This document shows, piece after piece, positions 33,112 through 43,755 of a stretch of DNA of 64,000 nt. This DNA is from Leptolyngbya sp. SIO1E4 (lineage in GTDB: Bacteria > Cyanobacteriota > Cyanobacteriia > Phormidesmidales > Phormidesmidaceae). The stretch's first letter is position 1; each line of letters starts with the position of its first letter. The DNA is taken from positions 1,624,001 to 1,688,000 of the forward strand of contig JAAHFU020000002.1 in the NCBI GenBank assembly GCA_010672825.2, written 5' to 3'. Position numbers and translations under genes: made by a program. Below the pieces are notes generated by a model, which was given only the letters and a program-made list of their open reading frames with translations, searched no databases and was not told where the DNA came from.

Positions 33112-34464
33112 ATGACTTCTAACTCATTACCCCCTGAATCGACATGCCCGGCCTCAGGCCCAAGATTTATCGAGAAAATTCAACAGCACCCTCGTCGTGC
33201 CATTGGCTTGGGTGCCTTGGGCCTGTTGCTGCTAGTGGGTGTTCCCGTGATGCAAACGCGCCTGGCGAGCCCGCGAGTTGAGGCTGCCAAAGTCGACCAG
33301 GCTACAGTTTTACCCGTAGAGACGCTCACCGTTGAGGCGGTTGACCGTTATGAGGTGGCCCGCACGTACACCGGTGAGATTGCTGCCCTGCGAACCAGTG
33401 AACTCGGGTTTGCGCGGAGTGGTCAATTGGTTGAAGTGTATCTACAAGAGGGCGATCGCGTTGCGGCTGGAGCCCCCATCGCCCGTTTAGATACTCGCAA
33501 CCTACAAACCCAGCGCCAGCAGCTAGAAGCGGAAAAAGCTCGGGCTATGGCTCAACTGGCAGAGCTGGAGACCGGGCCGAGGGCCGAAGATATCGCCGCG
33601 GCGGCTGCAGCGGTAAGAGACCTGGAGCAACAGTTGGCGCTGCAAGAAACTCAGCGATCGCGCCGTGAATTTCTGTACGAAGAGGGTGCCATTTCCAAAG
33701 AAGAGCTAGACGAATTTGCGTTTGGTGAGGGGGCACTGCAGGCTCGCCTAGACCAGTCTCAAAGCAATTTAGAAGAACTCCAAAACGGAACCCGTCAGGA
33801 ACAGCTGGATGCTCAACGTGCACTTATCCAGCAGCTCGATGCCAGCATTGCCGACTTGGATGTCACGATCAGTAAAAGCACTATCAACGCGCCCTTTGAT
33901 GGCATTGTTTCCACCCGGCAAGTAGATGAGGGGACCGTCGTTAACGCGGGTCAATCGGTGCTACGACTGGTGGAAAATGCGGCACCGGAGGCCCGAATTG
34001 GGATGCCGACAGATATTGCCAACCAGCTTCAGGCAGGGACCTCCCAAATGCTGAGGCTTGGGGCCGAAACCTATTCAGCCACGGTAGATTCCGTTCTACC
34101 AGAGGTTGATCCAGAGACGCGCACACAAACCGTGGTCTTTCGCTTAGAGCCTGCGGCTATTCCTAGCATCAGTCCGGGGCAGACGGTGCGGGCAGAGCTG
34201 ATCGAAACGATACCGACCGATGGCGTTTGGCTCCCCACAGAAGCCTTGACCCAGGGCATTCGGGGGCTCTGGAACTGCTACGTTTTGACCCCGTCCGACG
34301 AGGGCAATCCAGATACATATGAAGTCCAGCCGCAAGCCGTTGAGATTTTGCATCAAGAGGGCGATCGCGCGTTAGTTCGAGGCACGCTGCAGCCGGGCGA
34401 TCAGATTGTCGCCAACGGTACCCATCGCCTGGTGCCCGGCCAGCAAGTCCGTCTGGCCAATTAA
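33112..34464 (+). CDS. HlyD-type membrane-fusion protein of RND efflux pump
   Basis: Periplasmic adaptor of 450 residues. A single N-terminal membrane segment (about 33-48, LGALGLLLLVGVPV) precedes a lipoyl/barrel-sandwich half (YTGEIAALRTSELGFARSG, EGDRVAAGAPIARLD). A long alpha-helical hairpin (about 125-240) follows, then the second lipoyl half (INAPFDGIVSTRQVDEGTVV) and beta-barrel and membrane-proximal domains to the end. It connects the RND pump encoded 187 bp downstream to an outer-membrane channel, which is not in the window. Probably controlled by the divergent TetR gene. Confidence 0.93.
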   Translation: MTSNSLPPESTCPASGPRFIEKIQQHPRRAIGLGALGLLLLVGVPVMQTRLASPRVEAAKVDQATVLPVETLTVEAVDRYEVARTYTGEIAALRTSELGFARSGQLVEVYLQEGDRVAAGAPIARLDTRNLQTQRQQLEAEKARAMAQLAELETGPRAEDIAAAAAAVRDLEQQLALQETQRSRREFLYEEGAISKEELDEFAFGEGALQARLDQSQSNLEELQNGTRQEQLDAQRALIQQLDASIADLDVTISKSTINAPFDGIVSTRQVDEGTVVNAGQSVLRLVENAAPEARIGMPTDIANQLQAGTSQMLRLGAETYSATVDSVLPEVDPETRTQTVVFRLEPAAIPSISPGQTVRAELIETIPTDGVWLPTEALTQGIRGLWNCYVLTPSDEGNPDTYEVQPQAVEILHQEGDRALVRGTLQPGDQIVANGTHRLVPGQQVRLAN

Positions 34465-34547
34465 GGTTTATCCCTTGACCACATCCATCTCCCCGGTTTT
34501 TGCCGAAGGAAAAACGCCAGTTTCCAAATCGGATGTGGTTTAGATTT

Positions 34548-34612
34548 GCGATTTTGGATGGTTGATTGTATTTGCCCCAATCCAAAATCCAAAATCCAAA
34601 ATCCAAAATTCT
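34548..34612. repeat. CCAAAAT heptamer array with upstream inverted copy
   Basis: Four units of CCAAAAT run from about 34580 to 34607. An inverted counterpart, GATTTTGGAT, stands at 34549, so a hairpin can form ahead of the RND gene. This is a short tandem heptanucleotide repeat of the kind known from cyanobacterial spacers. Confidence 0.7.
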
Positions 34613-34651
34613 TCCCCGCTGCCCATCCACCCTTCCACTCATCGACCCATT

Positions 34652-37600
34652 ATGGTTCGCCCGTTTTACAAAAACATTCGCCTCTTGATCTTGACGGCTG
34701 TGATGCTATTGGCCTGGGGGATATCCTCTTTTCAGGCCCTACCCCGTCAAGAAGATCCCGAACTCATTTCCCGCATTGCCGTTGTTCAAACGGCGTTTCC
34801 GGGGGCCAGTGCCGAACGTGTCGAAGCTCTCGTCACGACTGTCCTCGAAGAAGAACTCTCCGAGATTGACGAAATTAAAGTTCTCGAATCCGGCTCACGG
34901 GTTGGCTTTTCGACCGTTTTAGTGGAGCTGGTAGATGCGGTCACCGATGCCCAACCCATCTGGTCCAAGGTGCGAGATGAGATGGACGATGCCGCCGCTC
35001 AGTTTCCCCCTGGGGTCGCGGTTCCCGAGCTAGACGAAGCCTATGTCAAGGCGTACACGGAGATCGCTTCCCTCACCTGGACCCTGCCCAGTGAGCCTAA
35101 CTATGCCGTACTCCGTCGCTACGCTGAAGAACTGGGCGTTATTATGCGCGGCGTTAACGGTACTGAGGAGGTGGAATTCTTTGGCGACCCAGACGAAGAG
35201 GTCCTGGTTGAAGTCGATGCTCCGGCGCTCGTGGGCGTTGGCCTTTCGCCTCAGCAATTGGCTCAGCAAATTAGCCTCAGCGACGCCAAGGTGACGGCAG
35301 GTCAGCTACGCAGCCCGGAGCAAGACCTAGCGATTGAGGTGGAGAGTGAGCTAGAGACGATAGAACAGATTCGCCAGATTCCGGTGCAATCCGGTAGCGG
35401 CCAGTTTACTCGCCTGAGTGACATCGCCCGTGTCACTCGGGGGGTGCGCTATCCTCTCAGCGATCAGGCCATTGTCAGTGGTAAACCAGCCGTGGTGCTG
35501 GGGGTCATGATGCAGTCAGGCCTGCGGATCGACCAGTGGGCGGCTACTGTACGCCAGGAGCTGGATGCTTTTGGCGATCGCCTCCCGCAAGGCGTCAGCC
35601 TAGACCTCATCTTTGACCAAAGCAGTTATGTGGAAAATCGCATCAGCACGCTGATGATGAACTTGCTGTTTGGGGCGGCTCTAGTCGTGCTGGTGGCTCT
35701 GGTGGGTATGGGCTGGCGTTCGGCCTTGGTCGTTGGGCTGGCATTGCCGCTTAGTGTCTTTGCCGTCCTGGGTTGGATGACGATATTTGGTGTGGCTATT
35801 CATCAAATGTCGGTAACGGGTTTGATTATCGCCTTGGGGTTGCTCATTGATAACGCCGTGGTTGTCGTCGATGAAATTCAGGTCGAGATGCACCACGGGG
35901 TAGAACCCCTGCAAGCCGTGACGAGAACGGTGAAGTACCTGCAGGTACCCCTGCTAGCCTCCACCCTGACCACCGTGCTGACCTTTTTACCCATTTACTT
36001 ACTCCCAGGATCAGCGGGTGAGTTTGTGGGTTCCATTGCCCTCAGCGTAATTTTGTCGCTGATTTCGTCTTTGGCAATTTCTCTGACCGTGATTGCGGCC
36101 CTGGCCGGGCGAATGCTGAAAAACAGTAACCGGGACTATGAGCGAGCCCGGCAGAAGACACAGCACAGCCTGTTGGACCGGGGCATCATGTTCTTGATGA
36201 AGCCTGGAGCCTGGTGGTATGAAGGGTTCTCCTCCCCGCAGTTGGGTCGTATCTACCGCTGGTCCATTGGTCGTGTTATCGCCCGGCCCCTGCTGGGAGT
36301 TGCTCTCACGATGGCAGTGCCGCTGATGGGCTTTATCGCAGCGGGCACCTTAGAAGAGCAGTTTTTCCCCCTCGTTAACCGCGATCAGTTTCAGATTGAG
36401 GTGGAATTTGCATCGCAAACTGCGATCGCCCAAACGCGCGAACAAGTCCTTTTGGCGCGCGATCGCATTCTAGAGCACGACGAAGTCCAAGACGTTCATT
36501 GGTTCCTGGGGGAAAGTGCTCCCAAGTTTTACTACAACCTCACAGGCAATCGTGAAAATCAAGCTCAATACGCCCAGGCCATGGTGCAGCTCAAGTCTGA
36601 GCAGAATGTGGAAAGCATCGTGCACGAAATACAAGCTCAGCTTGATCCGCTGTTTCCCTCTGCACGGGTGATTGTGCAACAGCTTCAACAGGGTCCTCCC
36701 TATGACGCCCCGGTAGAGATGCGCATCATCGGGCCTGATATTGAAACCTTGCGACGCCTTGGGCTGGAAGTCCGGGCCATGCTGACGGCGATTCCCGATG
36801 TTGTCAACGTGAGAGATGACCTGACAGAAGGGCGGCCCAAACTGGGGTTGATGGTGGATAACGAACAGGTCCAGCAAGCCGGGTTGAATAATACTGAGCT
36901 GGCTCAGCAGCTAGAAGCCTACTCAGAAGGGGTCATAGGGGGAGCCATTCTGGAGTCCACCGAAAACTTGCCGGTGCGGGTGCGCCTCACCAACCCCGAT
37001 CGCGCCAGCTTAAACCAACTCGCTTCGCTAGATCTGCGTCCCAACCAAGCCCAAGATCGAGGCTTTCGCCCCACCTCCGCTCTAGGTGAATTTGAACTGC
37101 TGGCTGAGAACGCCAATATTGCTCGTCGCGATGAGCAACGGGTCAATACTGTCCAGGCTTACATCACCGCTGGGGTGCTGCCAGATACGGTGCTCAACGC
37201 CCTGCGAGAACAACTGGAGGCCAACAATTTCCAGCTACCCCCAGGCTACCGGTACGAGTTTGGCGGCGAATTTGAAGAACGCAATTCAGCCGTCGGTAAT
37301 CTGTTGCTGTATGTGCCACTGCTGGTATTGGTGATGGTGACGGCACTGGTGTTATCCCTCGGATCTTTCCGGCTGTCAGGCATTGTGGCAGCTGTTGCCA
37401 TGGGCTCGGTCGGGATGGCGTTATTCTCCCTGAAGGCCTTCGGCTCCCTGCTTGGGTTTATGGCGATCGTCGGCACCATGGGGTTGGTGGGTATTGCCAT
37501 TAATGGGGCCATTATCGTGCTCTCCGCATTCAATGAAGACCCGCAAGCTAGGGAGGGTGACCCCAGAGCCGTCCAAGAGGTTGTGGTCAAGGCCACCCGT

Positions 37601-37828
37601 CACGTTTTGACGACCACAATCACCACGATGGTGGGCTTTATTCCGTTGCTTGCCGATGGCGATCCGTTCTGGCAGCCCCTAGCTATTGCGATCGCAGGGG
37701 GGATCGGCGGCTCACCTTTTCTGGCGCTCTACTTTACGCCAGCGGCCTATTTACTATTTCTAAACCGACGCAAATCAACGCCTAAAACTCACTACCCTGC
37801 GACAGTCCCTGACCCGCAATCCTTATAG
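34652..37828 (+). CDS. RND-family efflux pump (AcrB/MdtB-like)
   Basis: Inner-membrane proton-driven exporter, 1058 residues, near the usual 1020-1050. The N-terminal helix (LLILTAVMLLAWGISSF) leads into the porter domain (AFPGASAERVEALVTTVLEE). Helices 2-6 follow (about 340-500) with the proton-relay motif IDNAVVVVDEI. A second porter domain and helices 8-12 (about 870-1035, GFMAIVGTMGLVGIAING) complete the two-fold repeat. ATG 34652 gives MVRPFYKNIRLL; a longer open frame starting at 34562 runs through the heptamer repeat and is unlikely. The TAG stop (37826-37828) coincides with the first bases of a family A repeat. Confidence 0.94.
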   Translation: MVRPFYKNIRLLILTAVMLLAWGISSFQALPRQEDPELISRIAVVQTAFPGASAERVEALVTTVLEEELSEIDEIKVLESGSRVGFSTVLVELVDAVTDAQPIWSKVRDEMDDAAAQFPPGVAVPELDEAYVKAYTEIASLTWTLPSEPNYAVLRRYAEELGVIMRGVNGTEEVEFFGDPDEEVLVEVDAPALVGVGLSPQQLAQQISLSDAKVTAGQLRSPEQDLAIEVESELETIEQIRQIPVQSGSGQFTRLSDIARVTRGVRYPLSDQAIVSGKPAVVLGVMMQSGLRIDQWAATVRQELDAFGDRLPQGVSLDLIFDQSSYVENRISTLMMNLLFGAALVVLVALVGMGWRSALVVGLALPLSVFAVLGWMTIFGVAIHQMSVTGLIIALGLLIDNAVVVVDEIQVEMHHGVEPLQAVTRTVKYLQVPLLASTLTTVLTFLPIYLLPGSAGEFVGSIALSVILSLISSLAISLTVIAALAGRMLKNSNRDYERARQKTQHSLLDRGIMFLMKPGAWWYEGFSSPQLGRIYRWSIGRVIARPLLGVALTMAVPLMGFIAAGTLEEQFFPLVNRDQFQIEVEFASQTAIAQTREQVLLARDRILEHDEVQDVHWFLGESAPKFYYNLTGNRENQAQYAQAMVQLKSEQNVESIVHEIQAQLDPLFPSARVIVQQLQQGPPYDAPVEMRIIGPDIETLRRLGLEVRAMLTAIPDVVNVRDDLTEGRPKLGLMVDNEQVQQAGLNNTELAQQLEAYSEGVIGGAILESTENLPVRVRLTNPDRASLNQLASLDLRPNQAQDRGFRPTSALGEFELLAENANIARRDEQRVNTVQAYITAGVLPDTVLNALREQLEANNFQLPPGYRYEFGGEFEERNSAVGNLLLYVPLLVLVMVTALVLSLGSFRLSGIVAAVAMGSVGMALFSLKAFGSLLGFMAIVGTMGLVGIAINGAIIVLSAFNEDPQAREGDPRAVQEVVVKATRHVLTTTITTMVGFIPLLADGDPFWQPLAIAIAGGIGGSPFLALYFTPAAYLLFLNRRKSTPKTHYPATVPDPQSL

Positions 37829-37921
37829 CGGTATGCAGGCTAATCAAGCACACCCTAGACCCCAAACCCTAGACCCTGTCTTGACCCAGATGTACTGGAC
37901 TTAACTGAACAAGGCTATTAG
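37825..37921 (+). repeat. dispersed repeat family A, copy 5
   Basis: A full-length copy: ATAGCGGTATGCAGGCTAAT start, CAAGCACACCCTAGACCCC, AAACCCTAGACCCTGTCTTG, hairpin block, and GAACAAGGCTATTAG end. Its first bases overlap the stop codon of the RND gene. Confidence 0.92.
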
Positions 37922-37979
37922 AGCATCCAACTGTCTAGTCCACCCCGTCTGGTGTGCTTTATCCGAATACAAACCACAA

Positions 37980-38013
37980 TAAAACCGCTGAGGGTTTGCC
38001 TCAGCGGTTTTAT
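37980..38013. terminator. bidirectional terminator (tkt and RND)
   Basis: AAAACCGCTGAGG and CCTCAGCGGTTTT form a perfect 13-bp stem around a 5-nt loop, with A/T-rich edges on both strands. It serves tkt (minus strand, stop at 38056) and possibly the RND operon. Confidence 0.9.
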
Positions 38014-38055
38014 TACAGGGCTTATGTTACGAATAGCGTTAAGGCAGCGATGCCT

Positions 38056-40062
38056 CTAGCTCAACAATGCCTTGGCTCGCGCAAGGACGTTATCAACGGT
38101 ATAGCCAAAGGCCTCCATCACCGTTTTACCGGGTGCTGAAGCGCCAAAGCGATCAACGCTAATGACATCTCCTTCCGCGCCCACATAGCGGCACCAGCCC
38201 ATACCAATACCGGCTTCAACCGCAAGACGCTTGGTGACAGCTTTCGGGAAAACCGATGCTTGGTAAGCGGCATCCTGGGCTTCAAAGCGTTCCCAAGACG
38301 GCATGGATACCACTCGCACTTGCTTACCGTCTGCCTTAAGCTTGTCGGCGGCTTCAACACAGAGTGACAGTTCACTACCCGTGCCAATCAGGATAATGTC
38401 TGGTGTCCCTGTGCTGTCAGAGATCACGTACGCTCCCTTGGCAACACCCTCAACGGATGTTCCGGCAATTTGAGGTAGGTTTTGGCGAGAGAAGGCCATC
38501 AGCGTTGGAGTTTTCCGACTCTCGACCGCAACTTTATAGGCCCCAGAGGTCTCAGTTCCATCCGCTGGGCGGATAACGGTCAGGTTCGGAATCGCCCGGA
38601 GGGAGGCAATGGTCTCCACGGGTTGGTGGGTGGGGCCATCTTCACCCAGACCAACAGAATCGTGGGTCATCACATAAATGACCCCTGCTTGGGACAGCGC
38701 TGATAGCCGAATGGCAGCCCGCATATAGTCAGCGAAGACCAGGAAGGTGGCACAGTAGGGAATCAACCCAGAGTTGTGCAGGGCAATCCCGTTACAGATG
38801 GCCCCCATGCCATGTTCACGAACGCCGAAGCGCAGGTTGCGGTTCTCGTATGCCCCTTTCTGGAAATCTCCAGAGATGGTCATCAGGGTGTTGTTAGACT
38901 TGGCTAAATCTGCAGAGCCACCCACCAATTCAGGGAGCGCTGGGGCGAGAGCATTGAGGGTTGCTTCAGAGGTTTTCCGGGTGGCGATCGCCTTATCACT
39001 GGTTGCATAGGTCGGCAGCGCATCGGCCCAGTTGTCTGGCAGCTTGCCAGAGAGCATGCGCTCAAACAGGGCAGCCTCTTCGGGATACTTCGTCCGATAG
39101 CTGGCTAAGGTAGATTCCCACTCAGCCTGGTAGCTAGCACCCTGCTCGATGGCCTGACGCATATGATTGAGGGCATCTTCAGGCACTTCAAAATCACCAT
39201 AGGTCCATCCCAGAGACTCACGGGTGAGATTAATTTCATCCGTGCCTAACGGGGCACCATGCACCCCTGCCGAATCCGCTTTGTTCGGGGAGCCATACCC
39301 AATCGTCGTGGTGACCTTAATCATGGAAGGCTTGTCTGTCACCGTTTTCGCTTCTGCGATGGCCTTCGCGATCGCATCGAGATCGGTGTTGCCATTTTCG
39401 ACATGTAGAACATGCCAGCCATAGGCTTCAAAGCGCTTTGACACGTCTTCAGTAAAGGCGATGTCAGTGGAACCGTCGATGGAGATGTGGTTGTCGTCGT
39501 AAAGCGCAATGAGTTTGCCCAACCCTAAGTGCCCAGCGAGGGAGCAGGCTTCTCCAGAAACCCCCTCCATGTTGCAACCGTCGCCCAAAATTACATAGGT
39601 GTAGTGATCAACCACGGTGCAGTCAGGCTTGTTGAAGCGGGCAGCTAGATGGGCTTCTGCCATCGCCAACCCGACCCCATTACAGATGCCCTGTCCCAGC
39701 GGCCCTGTTGTCACTTCAACCCCGGCTGTCTCAAAATTCTCAGGGTGCCCTGGTGTCGTCGATTCCCACTGACGGAACTGTTTAATATCGTCAAGGGTAA
39801 CGCTGTCATAGCCCGTGAGATACAAAAGCGCATACTGTAGCATGCAGCCATGGCCAGCAGACAAGACGAAGCGATCGCGATTGAACCAGTTCGGGTTCTT
39901 AGGATTGAACCGCATAAACTGTTTCCAAAGCACATAGGCCATAGGAGCCGCCCCCATTGGCAGCCCGGGGTGGCCAGAATTAGCCTTTTCAACGGCATCA
40001 ATTGCCAGAAAGCGAATCGAATTGACGCAAAGCGCCTCTAAAGATTGGGATGCGACAACCAT
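38056..40062 (-). CDS. tkt: transketolase
   Basis: Thiamine-diphosphate enzyme of the Calvin cycle and pentose phosphate pathway, 668 residues. The N-terminal pyrophosphate domain shows [18 protein letters not shown], the [13 protein letters not shown] motif for ThDP/metal binding and [11 protein letters not shown]. The pyrimidine domain has [17 protein letters not shown] and the C-terminal domain ends [22 protein letters not shown] 40062 (MVVASQS) matches the usual N-terminus; the upstream open extension is not homologous. It follows acpP and fabF on the same strand, an order common in cyanobacteria. Confidence 0.97.
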   Translation of the reverse strand: MVVASQSLEALCVNSIRFLAIDAVEKANSGHPGLPMGAAPMAYVLWKQFMRFNPKNPNWFNRDRFVLSAGHGCMLQYALLYLTGYDSVTLDDIKQFRQWESTTPGHPENFETAGVEVTTGPLGQGICNGVGLAMAEAHLAARFNKPDCTVVDHYTYVILGDGCNMEGVSGEACSLAGHLGLGKLIALYDDNHISIDGSTDIAFTEDVSKRFEAYGWHVLHVENGNTDLDAIAKAIAEAKTVTDKPSMIKVTTTIGYGSPNKADSAGVHGAPLGTDEINLTRESLGWTYGDFEVPEDALNHMRQAIEQGASYQAEWESTLASYRTKYPEEAALFERMLSGKLPDNWADALPTYATSDKAIATRKTSEATLNALAPALPELVGGSADLAKSNNTLMTISGDFQKGAYENRNLRFGVREHGMGAICNGIALHNSGLIPYCATFLVFADYMRAAIRLSALSQAGVIYVMTHDSVGLGEDGPTHQPVETIASLRAIPNLTVIRPADGTETSGAYKVAVESRKTPTLMAFSRQNLPQIAGTSVEGVAKGAYVISDSTGTPDIILIGTGSELSLCVEAADKLKADGKQVRVVSMPSWERFEAQDAAYQASVFPKAVTKRLAVEAGIGMGWCRYVGAEGDVISVDRFGASAPGKTVMEAFGYTVDNVLARAKALLS

Positions 40063-40308
40063 AGACCTAACTCTCAATGACGACGGTACAGCAGACACCT
40101 GACATGCGAATCTACTCGAGGCAACCACAGATATCAACAAAACGTGGCACTGGCCTCATCATTTCACTGGGATTGCCGACGGGCAACCCATTCAAATGCC
40201 TTATCTAAGCCAGTTGCCAATCAAACAGGTAGCTTAAATAAAACCTCTCGCACCAGGTATTAAGTTTCATAACCTTTAGTAGGTCATTATACTTATCAAT
40301 CTGTAACC

Positions 40309-41562
40309 TCAGCTACGGTATTTTTTGAAAACCAGCGTGACGTTATGCCCACCAAACCCAAAGGAGTTGGAGAGTGCAACGTCTATAGGCATCCGCCGAT
40401 GCTGATTGGGCACATAATCTAAGTCACACTCGGGGTCAGGGTTGACTAAGTTAATGGTCGGAGGGGCACAATCGTTCGTGACTGCCATGGCGGTTGCAAC
40501 CCCCTCAATTCCGCCTGAGCCCCCGAGCAAATGCCCGGTCATCGACTTGGTAGAACTGATTGCAATCTTGTTGACCGCTTTCCCCAATGCGGTCTTGATA
40601 GCTTGGGTCTCCGTCGGATCGTTGGCTGGGGTGCTAGTTCCGTGGGCATTAATGTAGCTGACCTGGTCGGGCACCATCTCCGCATCTTTGAGCGCTAGCT
40701 GAATACACCGGGCAGCCCCTTCACCACCAGGCACCGGAGCCGTCATGTGATAAGCATCGCAGGTCATTCCGTAGCCAATAATTTCAGCGTAAATTCGAGC
40801 CCCTCGACTCAAAGCATGCTCTAGCGATTCTAGGATGAGGATGCCGCATCCTTCCCCAATCACAAAGCCATCGCGATCGCGATCAAAAGGACGACTCGCT
40901 GACTGAGGGTCATCGTTACGGGTAGATAGCGCCCTGGCAGAGGCAAACCCAGCCACAGACAAGGGCGTGACAGCTGCCTCGGTACCCCCACAGATCATGG
41001 CTTGAACGTAGCCCTGTTGCACTAAGCGAAACGCATCCCCAATGGCATTAGACCCAGCAGCACAAGCTGTCACCGGGCAAGAGTTAGGACCTTTGGCCCC
41101 TGTGTGAATCGCCGTCAGCCCAGCAGCCATGTTGGCGATCATCATTGGCACCATAAACGGGCTACAGCGGCTAGGCCCCCGGCTCAAATAAACCGCTTGC
41201 TGCTCTTCCATCACTTTGAGACCACCCACACCGGTCCCAATCATGACCCCAACCTGTTCAGCATTGAGGGCAGTGATATCTAGGCGAGCATCAGCAAGTG
41301 CCTGTTGGCTGGTGGCTACCGCAAACTGAGCAAAACGATCCATCCGCTTGGCATCTTTCCGATCCATATAGTCATGGGGATCAAACCCTTTGACCTCAGC
41401 TGCAATGCGGGTTACATGTTTAGCCGCATCAAAGTGAGTAATCGGCCCGATGCCTGATCGCCCCTCTATCAGTCCTTGCCAGTAGCTCTCCAAATCATTA
41501 CCGAGCGGCGTAATCGCCCCCAAACCCGTAATGACAACTCGCTTCTTTTCCAACTCTGTCAT
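40309..41562 (-). CDS. fabF: beta-ketoacyl-ACP synthase II
   Basis: Condensing enzyme that elongates acyl-ACP in fatty-acid synthesis. It has 417 residues with the Cys-His-His triad Cys167 (VTACAAGSN), His307 (INAHGTSTPANDP) and His344 (KSMTGHLLGGSG). It begins KRVVITGLGAITPLGND, the standard start, after a short MTELEK leader. It is 76 bp downstream of acpP and upstream of tkt by 246 bp, so acpP-fabF is an operon and tkt may have its own promoter. Confidence 0.98.
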   Translation of the reverse strand: MTELEKKRVVITGLGAITPLGNDLESYWQGLIEGRSGIGPITHFDAAKHVTRIAAEVKGFDPHDYMDRKDAKRMDRFAQFAVATSQQALADARLDITALNAEQVGVMIGTGVGGLKVMEEQQAVYLSRGPSRCSPFMVPMMIANMAAGLTAIHTGAKGPNSCPVTACAAGSNAIGDAFRLVQQGYVQAMICGGTEAAVTPLSVAGFASARALSTRNDDPQSASRPFDRDRDGFVIGEGCGILILESLEHALSRGARIYAEIIGYGMTCDAYHMTAPVPGGEGAARCIQLALKDAEMVPDQVSYINAHGTSTPANDPTETQAIKTALGKAVNKIAISSTKSMTGHLLGGSGGIEGVATAMAVTNDCAPPTINLVNPDPECDLDYVPNQHRRMPIDVALSNSFGFGGHNVTLVFKKYRS

Positions 41563-41638
41563 GGCTCACCTACATAGCAGACACGCAGACAGCTTATCTG
41601 GGCCTACGTTGACAACACTTCACCGAGAAGGCCCACCC

Positions 41639-41884
41639 CTAGGCGGCCTTCTTATCTTTGATGAAATCGACTGCCGCCTGAACGGTGCCGATACCCTCAG
41701 CAGCTTCGTCAGGAATTTCGATATCGAATTCTTCTTCAAGCGCCATTACGAGCTCAACGGTATCCAAGGAGTCTGCCCCTAAGTCGTTAGCAAAGCTAGC
41801 TTCTGGCTTGACTTCTGCCTCATCTACGCCCAGTTGCTCAGAGACAATCTTCTGGACTTTCTCAAAAACCTCTTCCTGGCTCAT
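41639..41884 (-). CDS. acpP: acyl carrier protein
   Basis: 81-residue acidic carrier of acyl chains. Ser39 in GADSLDTVE is the phosphopantetheine attachment site. ATG 41884 ([10 protein letters not shown]) gives the standard length, with AAGGGG about 12 nt upstream; the 12-residue upstream extension is not conserved. The gene leads the acpP-fabF-tkt series and is divergent from psaC. Confidence 0.98.
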   Translation of the reverse strand: MSQEEVFEKVQKIVSEQLGVDEAEVKPEASFANDLGADSLDTVELVMALEEEFDIEIPDEAAEGIGTVQAAVDFIKDKKAA

Positions 41885-42719
<835 letters not shown>

Positions 42720-42758
42720 GTTCTTAAGATCTCCTGGTAAGCGAAGCAAGATGAAGGG

Positions 42759-42790
42759 CTGGTTACTTGTTGTGAGTAACCAGTTTTTTT
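42759..42790 (+). terminator. psaC intrinsic terminator
   Basis: CTGGTTACT and AGTAACCAG form a perfect 9-bp stem with a 7-nt loop, followed by seven T. It lies 39 nt after the psaC stop. Confidence 0.95.
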
Positions 42791-43017
42791 ATGCTCAGCT
42801 ATTTTTTATGCTGGGTGAATTCAGCGTCCCATCAGGAGGGGGTGGCTAGGGTCATGGCTGCATTGAATTGCGAAAAGAATCCATGATTAAGGCTAAAGCA
42901 GGAGAAAAAATTCTCAAGCCTTTTTATAATCAACCCTGTAGATCTATCTCTATGGATTAAATAGAACACTCCCCAGAGGATGTCATTTTCCTTCGGGGAT
43001 ACCTGGGTTTCAATACC

Positions 43018-43350
43018 ATGTATGAACCTTTCCAGCTTTTGTTAGCGATCGCTCAGCAGCTGATTCGGCTGATTCAGCCCGTAATCGTGCCCATCTGTTT
43101 TGTCTTAGCCTGGGCCATGGTCGGGGTCAGCCTGTGGAGTCTATGGGCGGTCATTCGAGATAGCGTGCAGCGAGCCCGCCGTATGCATCAAATCCCCTGC
43201 TCCCAGTGTCGATACTTTTCAGGAGATTATTTCCTCAAGTGTCCTGTTCATCCCCATGAGGCACTGTCTGAAGCAGCCATTGGCTGCCTGGACTTTGAAG
43301 CTGCCGAGTTAAGATGGCAACTCAATCAGTTTTTGGAGAACGAATCTTAG
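43018..43350 (+). CDS. membrane protein with four-cysteine cytoplasmic domain, 110 aa
   Basis: No named family recognised; I believe similar proteins are conserved in cyanobacteria. Residues 5-50 contain one or two hydrophobic helices (PVIVPICFVLAWAMVGVSLW). A basic stretch (RARRMHQ) follows, then a C-terminal domain with IPCSQCRYFSGDYFLKCPVHP and GCLDF. The four cysteines (CxxC, C, C) plus His could bind a metal or an iron-sulfur cluster. Its stop is 3 nt before the next gene, a cupin, so the two are translationally coupled. Confidence 0.75.
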   Translation: MYEPFQLLLAIAQQLIRLIQPVIVPICFVLAWAMVGVSLWSLWAVIRDSVQRARRMHQIPCSQCRYFSGDYFLKCPVHPHEALSEAAIGCLDFEAAELRWQLNQFLENES

Positions 43351-43353
43351 AGC

Positions 43354-43719
43354 ATGCTGGTGAGAAATCTGTCGGACTGCGAAATGTTTATCGCAGGGGA
43401 CAACACCCAACTGCGTGAGCTGTTGCACCCCGATAAGCAGTCCGTTGAGTTGCGCTATAGTCTGGCCCATGCCCAGGTGCCTGTTGGGGAAACCTCTGTG
43501 GATCATGCCTTAACCACCTCTGAGGTTTACTACCTGCTCAGTGGCCAGGGAGACATGCACATTAATGATGAGGTTCAAGCAGTAGGGCCGGGGGATGCCA
43601 TTTACATCCCGCCGAATGCGCGTCAGTTTATTCGCAATACCGGACAGGAACCCATTGTGTTTATCTGCATTGTCGATCCTGCCTGGCGAGCTGAAAATGA
43701 AACCGTTTTCAAGGGTTAA
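43354..43719 (+). CDS. cupin-domain protein, 121 aa
   Basis: Small beta-barrel protein with cupin motif 1 (DHALTTSEVYYLLSGQGDM, where the second His of the classical motif is replaced) and motif 2 (GPGDAIYIPPNARQFIRN). The N-terminal ELLHPDKQSVELRYSLAHAQVPVG strand order resembles sugar-isomerase or mannose-6-phosphate-isomerase-like cupins. The metal site is partly degenerate, so activity is uncertain. It is encoded 3 nt after the four-cysteine membrane protein. Confidence 0.88.
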   Translation: MLVRNLSDCEMFIAGDNTQLRELLHPDKQSVELRYSLAHAQVPVGETSVDHALTTSEVYYLLSGQGDMHINDEVQAVGPGDAIYIPPNARQFIRNTGQEPIVFICIVDPAWRAENETVFKG

Positions 43720-43755
43720 AACGGGTCGTCGCGGGCGCAGGGGGGTTCGATGTGC

